DNA of 64,000 nt from Shinella yambaruensis (GTDB lineage Bacteria; Pseudomonadota; Alphaproteobacteria; Rhizobiales; Rhizobiaceae): the NCBI RefSeq assembly GCF_022899355.1, contig NZ_JALJCK010000012.1, positions 155,337 to 219,336 of the forward strand, read 5' to 3'. Positions 14,951 to 23,504 of this stretch are shown here, in pieces. The number at the start of each line of letters is the position of its first letter. The first letter of the stretch is position 1. The notes beneath the pieces were generated by a model. It was not told the DNA's origin. It did no database searches and saw only the letters and a program-made list of their open reading frames with translations. The translations under genes and the position numbers were made by a program.

Positions 14951-15858
14951 GCCGCCACCTCGTATTTCGTCCAGCCGTCACCGTCGCCGGCCTGGAGCAA
15001 GGAGGCCGGGACCAGGCAACCATCGGAGCCGGGGCACGGCCCCCACCTCGCGAAATCCCATATCCGGCTGGTGCGCGCATAGTTCAGCCGCGTCATCCAA
15101 CGAGCGTCATCAACCGCCGTACTCGTGGGGTCGCCGGAGGCAACGAACCCCTCGAAGCGCCGCTCATTGATGAACGTCGTCGCATGCATGGTCGGGTGAT
15201 CTGGCTTTGAGGCGAGGAAAGCCTTGTAGGCTGGCACTGCGCGGTGGCAGGCGGTGCGCTCGTCCTCGGTTAGCTTCTTCCAACCGTCCATAGCCTTCGA
15301 CTTCGACATGTTCGGTGTTCGCGGATACACCTCCCAAAAGGCTTCGAAAGCCTCTGAATATCTAGCCGGTGACTTCGATTTCCGCTGCCGGTCCGAACCC
15401 GTCTCGGACAAGAGAGAAGAAGATTTATCTTCTTCTTTAAGGTTCAGGGTTTGGGAGGCATCAAGGTGGCATCCATTCGGGATATGCGAATGGGGGTCGG
15501 TGGCATATGCATCGGCATGCCTAATATCTCTATTTTTCCGCCACTTAGCCCGTGCGTTGTCAGACTGCTTGGCCCTTTTCTGTCTGACGGCAACTAGCTC
15601 ATCTGTCAGACGGCCTTGGGTGATGCTGTCAGGAGAGGCCCTGAAAAACGGCATCATCGTCGGCTTAATCCGAGCCCACTGCGCAGCCGTCATTCGTGCA
15701 TATCGGGCAAGCTGCTTATCGTCGTTCGGGAGGGAGCCGCCAGAGCGCCACATGGTCATGAGCAGGAGCATGTAAGCGCCGTGCTCGATCGTGGTCAGGT
15801 GGCCCGTATCGGCGAGATAAGCGTCCGTCCAAAGGGGGAAGGCAGGGAACTGTGCCAT
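14947..15858 (-). CDS. DUF1376 phage replication protein, 303 aa
   Basis: The N-terminal 90 residues (FPLWTDAYLADTGHLTTIEH, then GAYMLLLMTMWRSGGSLPND) match the DUF1376 domain, which is found in phage replication proteins next to DnaB-type helicases. The middle is polar and poorly conserved; the C-terminal part (EAFWEVYPRTPNMSKSKAMD, then AVPAYKAFLASKPDHPTMHA, TFINERRFEGF) is the segment shared by phage helicase-loader/initiator-like proteins. It stops two bases before the helicase gene, same strand, supporting a joint role in element replication. Confidence 0.7.
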   Translation of the reverse strand: MAQFPAFPLWTDAYLADTGHLTTIEHGAYMLLLMTMWRSGGSLPNDDKQLARYARMTAAQWARIKPTMMPFFRASPDSITQGRLTDELVAVRQKRAKQSDNARAKWRKNRDIRHADAYATDPHSHIPNGCHLDASQTLNLKEEDKSSSLLSETGSDRQRKSKSPARYSEAFEAFWEVYPRTPNMSKSKAMDGWKKLTEDERTACHRAVPAYKAFLASKPDHPTMHATTFINERRFEGFVASGDPTSTAVDDARWMTRLNYARTSRIWDFARWGPCPGSDGCLVPASLLQAGDGDGWTKYEVAA

Positions 15859-15859
15859 G

Positions 15860-17290
15860 CTATGTCCTCGCTGCGTTTCTCACCGCGGAACTGGCAACGT
15901 CAATGAACAGCTCCACCGTCCTGGTGGCGCCCATGCGCTGCTTGGCGATGATGAACTCAAGCTTGTTCTGGCAGGCCGCAAGCTTCTCCATGCGGTCAGC
16001 CTCTTCATCGGCGTTCTTGCCCTTGGCCTTTCCGAGATAGTAGGCCTCGCGGAACAGGAAGATGACCGTATCGGCGTCCTGTTCGATCGACCCGCTTTCC
16101 CGCAGGTCGGAGAGCATCGGGCGCTTGTCGTCTCGGCTCTCGACTTGGCGCGACAACTGCGAGAGCGCCAGCACCGCCACATTGTACTCGCGGGCGAGAT
16201 TGCGCAGGCCGGCCGATATCTCGGTGATTTCCGCCGTGCGGTTGCCCTGATAGCGTGCCGAGGCAGCGATGAGCTGGAGATAGTCCACCGCCAGCACCTT
16301 CAACGGCGTGCCGGCCCGCTCGGCATTCTCCGCCATCCGATCGACCTTGGCGCGGATCTCGGGTATGGACAGGCCGGAAGCGTCCTCGATCATCAACGGG
16401 AGAGCATCCAGCTTCCGTTGCGACAGGACAATGTGTTCGAACTCTGCTTCGCTGACGCGGCCGGTCAGGAGGTCGGAATAGGCGATCGAACCATGTTCGT
16501 TGAAGGCAATGTCGGTCAGGGCGCGCAAGGCCAAGGAGCGGGCTGCCATTTCCAGCGAGATAAATCCTACACCGGCACCGGCTTGCGCCGCCTGGATGGC
16601 GATGGAGAGAGCCACGGCCGTCTTGCCCATCGACGGGCGAGCGCCGATTATGGTCATTTCCCCCGCCTGTATTCCACCCGTGGCGCGGTTTACGTCGGTG
16701 AGGCCCCAGGTGGTGCCCGTGAGGCCGCCGCCCTGCTTCATGGCTTCAGACACTGCGGAGACAGCGTTGTCCGAAGCCTCGCCGATGCTGAACAGGGTCT
16801 TGCGATGCTTGCCGCGCCGCAAGTTGGATGCCACATCGTCAAAGGTCTGGGCCGCGGTGCGGATGATATCCGCCGGGCTGGTGCCCGGGTCGGCGGCCGC
16901 CAGCAGTACGCGTTCGGCCTCGCGTCCCAAAGAGAAGCGCGCCCACTGGTGCATCATGGCAGGAACGCTGTCCTTCAGCCCGGCGGCGCCGCGGACGGTG
17001 CTACCGACCAGGCGGGCGAGGTATTCCGGCACGGGAATGCCGATCTGCTTTGCTACCCCCTCCATGTCGACGGTCGCGGCCAGCACATTGCGGACGAGAT
17101 CCAGCCGGATGGACCGATACTGCTCTGCCGCCTGCTTCACGCTGGCGAACAGTTCGCGGTGGAAGGGTTCGATGAAGTGTCCCGGCTCCAAAGAGCCGGG
17201 CACGTGTTTGACGTCACCAGAGAGGAGAAGGGCGCCAAGCACTTCCTGCTCCAGTTCGGGGATATAGCTGGCTTCGAGGGCGGCGCTCAT
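15860..17290 (-). CDS. dnaB: Replicative DNA helicase, DnaB family
   Basis: A 476-residue DnaB-type helicase. The N-terminal domain starts PELEQEVLGALLLSGDV; the RecA-like ATPase has Walker A GARPSMGKT at residues 216-224, Walker B KVLAVDYLQLIA, the sensor/DNA loop region REYNVAVLALSQLSRQVESR and arginine-finger region FIIAKQRMGATRTVEL. DnaB unwinds DNA ahead of the replisome; this phage-type copy should serve the element. The start at 17290 overlaps the upstream stop by four bases and is preferred to an in-frame upstream codon. Confidence 0.9.
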   Translation of the reverse strand: MSAALEASYIPELEQEVLGALLLSGDVKHVPGSLEPGHFIEPFHRELFASVKQAAEQYRSIRLDLVRNVLAATVDMEGVAKQIGIPVPEYLARLVGSTVRGAAGLKDSVPAMMHQWARFSLGREAERVLLAAADPGTSPADIIRTAAQTFDDVASNLRRGKHRKTLFSIGEASDNAVSAVSEAMKQGGGLTGTTWGLTDVNRATGGIQAGEMTIIGARPSMGKTAVALSIAIQAAQAGAGVGFISLEMAARSLALRALTDIAFNEHGSIAYSDLLTGRVSEAEFEHIVLSQRKLDALPLMIEDASGLSIPEIRAKVDRMAENAERAGTPLKVLAVDYLQLIAASARYQGNRTAEITEISAGLRNLAREYNVAVLALSQLSRQVESRDDKRPMLSDLRESGSIEQDADTVIFLFREAYYLGKAKGKNADEEADRMEKLAACQNKLEFIIAKQRMGATRTVELFIDVASSAVRNAART

Positions 17291-17736
17291 TTCGCACCCC
17301 GCATATACGGACCACCCTGATTGTGAAAGGCTTCGGCAAGCTGCGCGATGGGCAGCGGCCAATGGTCAGCCATCATCTGGCCAGCAGCTATGCAGTACGC
17401 GGTTTCTGCCGGACCGCCGCCCCATTCCTCATCGGACTTCTGATAGCCGTGTAGTAGTTGATCGATTGCACCGCAGAGACCTTGCGCCATGGCGTGGCAC
17501 ATGATCGTCACGATTGAGCTACCATTTTGAGCAGCTACCACGGGCCGGTTATCCCGGTCGAAGTTGTGGCAATGCTCCAGCATCCGGTGCGCTGCATCTT
17601 CTGGCAGAAACGCCCTAGCGAGGGCTTCAACCTCAACCCACAGGAAATCAGACTCGCCGTGCGGCGGAGTAAAGAACCCTACCAGCCGGCCGTTGATTTC
17701 CTTGCTACCGATGTGGCGAGCTTTGATATTCTTCAT
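17287..17736 (-). CDS. Hypothetical phage protein, 149 aa
   Basis: A soluble protein starting MKNIKARHIGSKEINGRLVG; an N-terminal stretch reads FFTPPHGESDFLWVEVEALA, and the C-terminal half contains YCIAAGQMMADHWPLPIAQL. It overlaps the helicase start and the upstream gene by four bases each, which places it firmly in the replication operon. No family is recognised. Confidence 0.6.
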   Translation of the reverse strand: MKNIKARHIGSKEINGRLVGFFTPPHGESDFLWVEVEALARAFLPEDAAHRMLEHCHNFDRDNRPVVAAQNGSSIVTIMCHAMAQGLCGAIDQLLHGYQKSDEEWGGGPAETAYCIAAGQMMADHWPLPIAQLAEAFHNQGGPYMRGAK

Positions 17737-18041
17737 GCTGCCACCGCCTTTCGGCTGTCCGCGATGATGCGAACCTTGGATAGGAGGCGAAATCGACCAT
17801 GTCGGCCTGGGAATGGCCCGCCGTGCTCTTCGTATTCGGTCGATATATCGAAACCGAAGCCGCGCAACTTCCAGCAGTAGTGGGAAATCCTTGGGGCCGG
17901 CCGCTCGATCGATGTCAGGCCGCGGGAGCCGACTTCGATGAGCTGATCAAGCATCCAGGCATCCCTCCCGATGACGGTGACCGGCAGGCTTTGGGAGCCG
18001 TCCGGCAGGGTGATGACTGCGCGAAGGGTGAGCTTTTTCAT
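17733..18041 (-). CDS. Winged-helix-type phage protein, 102 aa
   Basis: The pattern ITLPDGSQSLPVTVIGRDAW, MLDQLIEVGSRGLTSIERPA and ISHYCWKLRGFGFDISTEYE is shared by small winged-helix proteins of rhizobial phages (linker, HTH, then wing ending EEHGG.FPGRHGRFRL). It is likely a DNA-binding protein acting with the replication genes. Both ends overlap neighbours by four bases. Confidence 0.65.
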   Translation of the reverse strand: MKKLTLRAVITLPDGSQSLPVTVIGRDAWMLDQLIEVGSRGLTSIERPAPRISHYCWKLRGFGFDISTEYEEHGGPFPGRHGRFRLLSKVRIIADSRKAVAA

Positions 18042-18250
18042 GCTGCCGTACCTCCAAGGCCGGAGAGCTGGCAGACGGTCAGGGCGTGGAAATACGACAC
18101 GCCGAAACGACGCATGACGGAGCGGGCCGCCAGCATTTCAGATTGAGATTTGTCGGGATTTTCGGTAAGGTTCGAAACATCAGCTCCGCCAAGATGCTGG
18201 ATATTTCGAGCCTCGCCCCGGATACCCGTGGCGGGGTTCTTCCTTTTCAT
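18038..18250 (-). CDS. Hypothetical protein, 70 aa
   Basis: A basic 70-residue protein whose C-terminal half (AARSVMRRFGVSYFHALTVC, then QLSGLGGTAA) resembles the small HTH-like proteins elsewhere in this operon. It overlaps the winged-helix gene by four bases and lies 11 bp after the excisionase-like gene. Function unknown. Confidence 0.55.
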   Translation of the reverse strand: MKRKNPATGIRGEARNIQHLGGADVSNLTENPDKSQSEMLAARSVMRRFGVSYFHALTVCQLSGLGGTAA

Positions 18251-18261
18251 GGTCGCCTCCG

Positions 18262-18438
18262 TTAAGCGGCAACCGGAAGATTCTTGAGGTAAGCCTCAAG
18301 CTCTTCAACGATGATGAGGGTGCGCGTCCCAACCTTGCGCGGCTTCAGCGCACCATCCTTGAACAGCTCGTAGAGCTTGGTGCGACCAATCCCACTCAAT
18401 GCGACTGCTTCGGGGAGAGTTACTGCGATTTTTGTCAT
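18262..18438 (-). CDS. AlpA/excisionase-like HTH protein, 58 aa
   Basis: A compact MerR-like HTH: KIAVTLPEAVALSGIGRTKL, YELFKDGALKPRKVGTRTLI, then EELEAYLKNLPVAA. This is the helix_turn_helix_17/AlpA pattern used by excisionases and regulators that help integrases. The ATG at 18438 is preferred because the family starts just before the first strand. It is the first gene of the early operon; a 28-bp inverted repeat lies about 90 bp upstream. A role in excision with the nearby integrase is likely but inferred. Confidence 0.7.
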   Translation of the reverse strand: MTKIAVTLPEAVALSGIGRTKLYELFKDGALKPRKVGTRTLIIVEELEAYLKNLPVAA

Positions 18439-18530
18439 GTGTCTTCGTCCTTGTTCGCTACAAAGCGTAAGGATGGTCACACGGTTGCTTAGGTTTGAGA
18501 CGCTCCAAAATGCGAAATTAGTTCAACCAT

Positions 18531-18558
18531 CTATTATGGATAGTACCATCCAGAATAG
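18531..18558. promoter_or_regulatory. Inverted repeat upstream of the excisionase-like gene
   Basis: CTATTATGGAT and ATCCAGAATAG form 11-bp arms (ten of eleven pairs) around a six-base spacer. The site lies in the 137-bp gap between the 58-aa HTH gene and the 255-aa gene, in an AT-rich setting, so it could be an operator for the early operon or a site bound by the Xis-like protein. Confidence 0.4.
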
Positions 18559-18575
18559 AGCCGGAAACATGCGGG

Positions 18576-19343
18576 CTAATCTGAAGGGGCGGCCTTCTGT
18601 TCATCGCGCCTGTCGTCATCCAGCTTTCGCCCAAGAGCGTCCGCACTGGCGAAGCCGGCGGCGAATTCCTCGGGGAAGCGGCGAGAGAGTTGAAACAGAA
18701 AACAAGCCAGGGGTGTTCCATTTGGTCTATTCGTTTGATCCCGCAAAGCCTTCGGGAAGTCGTTTTCATCCGCCCATTTTCTGACGGCGAGCCCGAAACG
18801 ACTGAAAGCTGAACCCGGCACAAAATTCTTGGCTTTCGCGGCAATTTCCTCTTCGTAGCGCTTTCGAACGCGGTTCAGTGCGACTTTGATTTCAATTGCG
18901 ACGTTACTCGCGTCATCCAGGGTTAGTGTGTAGGTGGAGGGAAACATCGGCGCATGCTCCTCCCTGGTGTTGGAGTCGCGTATCGAAAGCCGCGCCGAGG
19001 AAAGAGGAATGTCGCCCGAACTCAAGGCGTGTTCGAGATCTGACATTGCCTTATGATCTGCGTCCGATTGGCCGGGCTCGTGGATAAGTGTCAAGAAGCC
19101 GGCCAACTGTTTTTCCATACGCTCTATTGCCCGTAAGGCTTCCGTATAGGTCTCCGCATTGTCCTCTGCTCGTTTGCGGCGAAAGAAAACATCGACAAGT
19201 TGGAGAAGCGTGGACCTTGCGGTGTCCGGGATTTCTACCTCTAGCAGCGTCTCAAGCTCTTTCCATTCCGCCTCCGAGAGATTCAGTTCGGGCATCGGGC
19301 CGGCGAATGAAGAGAGTGGGAGTCGCGGTGCAAACCTAGCCAT
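18576..19343 (-). CDS. Hypothetical protein, 255 aa
   Basis: The start at 19343 follows a GAGGAAAGC ribosome site and overlaps the integrase stop by eight bases. The protein is helical and charged: FFRRKRAEDNAETYTEALRA, ERMEKQLAGFLTLI, then VALNRVRKRYEEEIAAKAKN and a C-terminal FGLAVRKWADENDFPKALRD. I do not recognise the family. Co-transcription with the integrase suggests an element maintenance or accessory role, no more. Confidence 0.55.
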   Translation of the reverse strand: MARFAPRLPLSSFAGPMPELNLSEAEWKELETLLEVEIPDTARSTLLQLVDVFFRRKRAEDNAETYTEALRAIERMEKQLAGFLTLIHEPGQSDADHKAMSDLEHALSSGDIPLSSARLSIRDSNTREEHAPMFPSTYTLTLDDASNVAIEIKVALNRVRKRYEEEIAAKAKNFVPGSAFSRFGLAVRKWADENDFPKALRDQTNRPNGTPLACFLFQLSRRFPEEFAAGFASADALGRKLDDDRRDEQKAAPSD

Positions 19344-20544
19344 TTGCTTTCCTCGTCAACGTTATGACGTTGCCGGAAGCTTTCGATTCCAGAAACTTCG
19401 ACCAAGCGACAAGCAGCCTCCGGCGTTTTTCAAGCGCATCAGCTCGACGATAGGCCTGCTCGGTGGCATTCCCGACCCGATGAGCCAGCGCCATCTCCGC
19501 AACATCTCGCGGGAACGTCGTCTTGTCACCGCACCAATCACGAAAGGTGCTGCGGAAACCATGGACCGTCAGATGCCCTAATTTCAACCTTCTCATGACC
19601 GCGGTCATGGCCATATTGGAGAGTGGGCGCTTCGGCTTTGCTCCGGGAAAGACGTAATCGCCTACCGCTACCTCCTTCATGCATGTCAAAATGGAAAGGG
19701 CCGCGTCCGAGAGGGGCACGACGTGGGCGCGGCCAGCCTTCATTCGCTCCTTGGGAATCGTCCATGTCTTCGCATGGTCGTCAATTTCATCCCATCGCGC
19801 CCCAAGCACCTCGCCTGACCGGGATGCATTCAGTATAGCGAACTCCAACGCCCGGGCCGCTGTGCCATCTGCTTCGCGTAGACACGCCATGAAAGCAGGC
19901 ATTCCGCCATAGTCCATAGCCGCGTGATGTCCACGCTGAAGCTTCTGCCGGGCCGGGAGAAGGGATTTCAGATGCCCGCGCCAAAGGGCAGGGTTTTCGC
20001 CCTCCCTCCATCCTTTCGCCTTCGCGAAATCCAGCACGCGTTCGATCCGTCCCCGGATTCGCGAAGCTGTCTCGTTCTTCTCGTTCCATATCGGGGAAAG
20101 GACGCGCAACAGCTCATCGGTGCCGATCTGCGATACCCGCTTCGAGGAAATCGGCTTGCAATAGGCGTCCCCGAGCGTCATGCGCCATTGAGCCCGGTGC
20201 TTATCGTTCCGCCACTGGCCTTCCATGCTGCCGAGGAATTTCTCGACGCATTCGGCGAAGGTAGGTTCGTCTTCCTTGGCCTTCTCTGCAATCGGGTCTC
20301 GTCCCTCGGCAACCGCCTCCCGCGCCTCTCCGGCCTTCACTCTCGCCTTGGCAAGTGAAAGGGCCGGATAAGGGCCAAGACCCATTTCGCGCCGTTTTCT
20401 TCCGACCGTCCACATGAACAGCCAAGATTTGGAGCCTGTCGGGGTGACATTCAGATAGAGGCCACCGCCGTCACTATGTCGACCAGGCTTGAGTTTTGCG
20501 GACTTAACCAGAACATCCGACAGCTTCTGAAGGGCGCGCGCCAT
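19336..20544 (-). CDS. int: P4-type tyrosine integrase, 402 aa
   Basis: The start at 20544 (MARALQKLSDVLVKSAKLKP) has GGGGAAGG just upstream. The N-terminal DUF4102-type domain (GRHSDGGGLYLNV, KSWLFMWTVGRKRREMGLGP) is typical of P4-like integrases. The catalytic domain shows the first Arg in NASRSGEVLGARW, the HxxR box in VHGFRSTFRDW, the second His in ALAHRVGN and the nucleophile Tyr in EQAYRRAD. It integrates and, with an excisionase, excises the element. It lies at the right end of the element, reading inward, as expected for a phage integrase beside attP. Confidence 0.9.
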   Translation of the reverse strand: MARALQKLSDVLVKSAKLKPGRHSDGGGLYLNVTPTGSKSWLFMWTVGRKRREMGLGPYPALSLAKARVKAGEAREAVAEGRDPIAEKAKEDEPTFAECVEKFLGSMEGQWRNDKHRAQWRMTLGDAYCKPISSKRVSQIGTDELLRVLSPIWNEKNETASRIRGRIERVLDFAKAKGWREGENPALWRGHLKSLLPARQKLQRGHHAAMDYGGMPAFMACLREADGTAARALEFAILNASRSGEVLGARWDEIDDHAKTWTIPKERMKAGRAHVVPLSDAALSILTCMKEVAVGDYVFPGAKPKRPLSNMAMTAVMRRLKLGHLTVHGFRSTFRDWCGDKTTFPRDVAEMALAHRVGNATEQAYRRADALEKRRRLLVAWSKFLESKASGNVITLTRKANG

Positions 20545-20746
20545 GCCTTCCCCACTTTCTTCCCCACTTTGAAATTTTGATGGCGGAGAACATTTGCGAA
20601 CGACTGTGAGCGACGGAAGCAAAGAATGCAAGAAAAACAAACGGGTCGCGGACAGGGGCGAATGAGAGCGACTGTTTATTAGGCGGACTTCTTCTCCGCC
20701 AGTTCCTTGTGCTTCGGCAAGGCTCCCAGACACGTCCGGAAAATCG

Positions 20747-21661
20747 TCAGCCTGCCTTGCGGCGGGCCGCGCGTTCCAGAATGGGCACGCAGATGTCCAG
20801 GTCGCTGGAGGCGAGATGCGCGTAGCGCATGGTCATCTGCAGGGTCTGGTGGCCCAGCCAGGTCTGGACGCGCCTGATATCGATGCCGCCCTGGACAAGC
20901 CGTGAAGCGCAGGTGTGGCGCAGGATATGCGGCACGACGTCGGGATCCGTGCCCAGTCCCACCGTCTGCTTCGCCTCGTTCCAGGCCGCGCGGAATTTTG
21001 GCTGGGCGATGCCCGCGAAGGGGCCGCGTTTTCGCCTGTCCGACGCGTGGATGGCGGCGGCCGCGCGTTCGGTAAGCGGCACGGAACGGCTTTTGCCGCT
21101 CTTGGTCAGCCAGAAGGTGACGCGCTCGCCCTGGATGTCCTGCCATCGAAGGCCGATGCCTTCGCCGAGCCGCGCGCCGGTATCGACGAGGAAGATGCAG
21201 AGGCGACCGTAAAGATCGGATATTTCAAGGATCCTTGCAAAAAGCCGCGCCTCCTCGTCGGGATCGAGAAAGCGGATACGGCCAGCCTTTTCCCGCTGGC
21301 GCTTGAATTCCGGGAGGCTCTCGATGTCGCCCATCCGGTATGCCTTGCGCAGCAGCTTGCTGAGCGCAGCCATCTTCCGGTTGATCGTGGCATTGCTGTT
21401 GCCGCGCTTGCGCAACGCCGCGATCAGGCTGTCCACCATCGCGTCGGTGAAATCCGTAAAGGTTGTGCCGAGAAGGATTTCGTCGAGCTCCCCGACGAAG
21501 GACAGGACATTATATTTGTGAGATCCCGGCTCCCAAAGCACGTCGCTATAGCGATCAAGCAGCCAGCGCAATGTAACACGCTTTGATATTTTTGGCTGAA
21601 TTAATGAAGAAAAATTATAGTTCAGGTTGTAGTTGCCAAAATTTGGGGCAACTTTTTGCAT
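20747..21661 (-). CDS. Second tyrosine recombinase/integrase, about 304 aa
   Basis: A Xer-like phage integrase. An N-terminal SAM-like core-binding domain (FTDAMVDSLIAALRKRGNSN, INRKMAALSKLLRKAYRMGD) is followed by the catalytic domain: Arg in DTGARLGEGIGLRW, Lys region WLTKSGKSRSVPL, HxxR in PHILRHTCASRL, His in WLGHQTLQM, Tyr in MRYAHLAS. All catalytic residues are present. The start is uncertain: ATG 21661, ATG 21685 or TTG 21703, none with a good ribosome site. It is on the same strand as the P4-type integrase and may belong to a second element or be resident. Confidence 0.8.
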   Translation of the reverse strand: MQKVAPNFGNYNLNYNFSSLIQPKISKRVTLRWLLDRYSDVLWEPGSHKYNVLSFVGELDEILLGTTFTDFTDAMVDSLIAALRKRGNSNATINRKMAALSKLLRKAYRMGDIESLPEFKRQREKAGRIRFLDPDEEARLFARILEISDLYGRLCIFLVDTGARLGEGIGLRWQDIQGERVTFWLTKSGKSRSVPLTERAAAAIHASDRRKRGPFAGIAQPKFRAAWNEAKQTVGLGTDPDVVPHILRHTCASRLVQGGIDIRRVQTWLGHQTLQMTMRYAHLASSDLDICVPILERAARRKAG

Positions 21662-21752
21662 TTGGGGACCCCGCGGCGCATGCATCGCGCAGTGGTTGCA
21701 CAAAATGATTGCTGGATTCCTGCTAAAACATCCCCTAAATTAGCAGAAAACA

Positions 21753-21776
21753 AAAACCCGGCTTACAGCCGGGTTT
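21753..21776 (-). terminator. Rho-independent terminator of the leftward porin
   Basis: AAACCCGGCT and GCCGGGTTT form a strong stem with a four-base loop; on the minus strand it is followed by a T-rich run. It lies 23 bp beyond the porin stop, and also has T's on the other side, so it may act in both directions. Confidence 0.8.
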
Positions 21777-21798
21777 TCTATTTTCGGTCGCTATTCTA

Positions 21799-22866
21799 TC
21801 AGAACGAGCGCTGCAGGCGGACGAAACCGGACCAGTCGTCCATGCCGCTCTTCTTGCCATCGAAGCGCGGGCCGTCGACGTCGGTGTACTGCAGGCTGAC
21901 CTTGGCGGTCAGGTCGGTCACGATCGTGTAGTCGAGCGTGACGCCGGCGCGCCATGCGTCGCGGTCGCCGACATAGTCGCCGCTCAGATCGTAGTCGATC
22001 GTGCCCCAGTACTGGAAGCCGGGGGTGATGGCCAGCTTGTCGGTCAGGTTAGCCTTGTACGAGGCAGCGACCGACCATTCGGAAGCGTCCCAGTAACGGT
22101 TTGCGCCCGACGACCAGACGGCTGCGCCCTGCAGGGTGCCCGGGCCGACGTCAGCGGAGATGAGGCCGCGGATGTTGCCGTTTTCGGCGTCGAAGTCGTA
22201 GGAGCCGAGCAGGTCAGCGCTGACAGCGCCGAACGAGCCGGTGACAACGCCCGAGATGCCGAGGTTGTCGGAGAACTCCGACCAGGTGTTGGTTGCGAAG
22301 GTCTCGAGCGAAGCCGTGGCGGAGAAGGCGCCGCCTTCGTACTTGTACGAGATGGCGTTCAGCAGCGTGTTGCCGCCGATGACGTTCAGGAAGCCGCCGT
22401 CGAGAGCGTCGGTTTCGCCGTTGATGCCCTTATCCCACTCCGTGTAGAAGTAGCCGGCCTTGAAGCCGCCGAGCTGGATCCATGCGCCGTCCAGGAAAGT
22501 GTCGGCACCAGAGTCGCTCTGGAGGTCGATGTGGCCGGTCAGCGTGCCGAGCTCGGTGTCGCTCTTGGCGTCGATGGAGAGATAACCACGGGTATTGGTC
22601 TTGTAGGCAGCGTCATTCGTCAGCCAGGCGCCGGTGGAGCCGCTGCGGCCATGCTCAGCGAAGTCAACCTGGAAACGGACATAGCCGCTGATCCGCAGGC
22701 AGGTTTCGGTGCCCGGAATGTAGAAGTAACCCGTGCCGAATGCGTCGCAAACGCGAACGTATTCCATCGGCTCCGGCTCGGCGGCAACGATAGCGTCGGC
22801 GGCCTGAGCGCCGGAGACTGCTGCGAGAGCAGCAGCGGAGCCGATGAGAAGGCTCTTGATGTTCAT
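21799..22866 (-). CDS. ropA: Outer-membrane porin, RopA/Omp2 family (copy 1)
   Basis: A 355-residue beta-barrel porin. A 22-residue signal peptide (MNIKSLLIGSAAALAAVSGA, cut after QA) is followed by the family signature EYVRVCDAFGTGYFYIPGTE and TCLRISGYVRFQVDF, then alternating strands and a C-terminal Phe (RLQRSF) as required for barrel assembly. Rhizobial porins of this family form general diffusion channels. Start 22866 follows GGAGG. It is divergent from a near-identical copy at 23526; the two differ mainly in an insertion around residues 75-95 (EHGRSGSTGAWLTNDAAYKT). Confidence 0.9.
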   Translation of the reverse strand: MNIKSLLIGSAAALAAVSGAQAADAIVAAEPEPMEYVRVCDAFGTGYFYIPGTETCLRISGYVRFQVDFAEHGRSGSTGAWLTNDAAYKTNTRGYLSIDAKSDTELGTLTGHIDLQSDSGADTFLDGAWIQLGGFKAGYFYTEWDKGINGETDALDGGFLNVIGGNTLLNAISYKYEGGAFSATASLETFATNTWSEFSDNLGISGVVTGSFGAVSADLLGSYDFDAENGNIRGLISADVGPGTLQGAAVWSSGANRYWDASEWSVAASYKANLTDKLAITPGFQYWGTIDYDLSGDYVGDRDAWRAGVTLDYTIVTDLTAKVSLQYTDVDGPRFDGKKSGMDDWSGFVRLQRSF

Positions 22867-22887
22867 TTTCTGACCTCCAGTCAGAAA
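22867..22887 (-). promoter_or_regulatory. Hairpin with Shine-Dalgarno in its loop, porin copy 1
   Basis: TTTCTGAC and GTCAGAAA form a perfect 8-bp stem around TGGAG, directly in front of the ATG. The ribosome site is thus in the loop and the stem touches the start codon. The second porin has the same structure, with one G-U pair. Confidence 0.55.
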
Positions 22888-23504
22888 AAGCAGCATCGCG
22901 CGCCGCCGGCCCCTGGCGTGCCGGGGGCAGGCCTCTTTTCTGCGTGCTGAAATGCGTCCTGTTCGACATTATATATATGACGGGCGGGCGGCATCCCGTC
23001 GCCGGCGTGAACGAAGGCCGTTTCGTTCGCTGCGCGCGCCCTGTCCATATCCTCGTAAAGTCCGCCGCCTGATTCTCCCGAACCACTCCCGAAACGGGCC
23101 GTGCCGATTCCCGTTTCCGGTCCTGCCGGGGCGTTGACGATGGGGAGCGGCGGCGGGAAAAATGCCCGTCTGCCACGTTAAAGCGCAGGCTTCGCCCTCT
23201 TTTTGCCCGGTCTATGGCGGGAGGATTCGGAAAAACCGCCCGGCTAAGTGCCCGCTTCATAAGGCCTTTTGTTAAGGATCCATAAACTTTTAGCGATCTG
23301 CCCCGCCATTTTGTGTCCTTTCCGCAACAGCGCGGGGCGAAGGCTGACACAAACCCTGCCTCCTTTCAGTTTGGAGATTGCTTACGGAGGCGCGTCTTGT
23401 ATTTTCACCTTCGGAAGCAGGGGCGGTTGATCGTCCGCTTCCTGAACTTGGGGATGGGGCAGGGAACGCTGTCCTTCAGCAAAAAACCCAGACCCGTTTG
23501 AAAC
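22888..23504. other. Non-coding region between divergent porins
   Basis: About 620 bp without a supported gene, holding the promoters and 5' leaders of both porins. Outside the last 20 bases before each start the two leaders do not look alike, so their transcription may be controlled differently. I see no riboswitch or tRNA. Confidence 0.5.

Noticed and set aside
20545..20746. tRNA or tmRNA gene as the integration target
   Set aside because: I could not fold a cloverleaf or find a CCA-ending acceptor stem; only a short GGCGGA/TCCGCC stem is visible.
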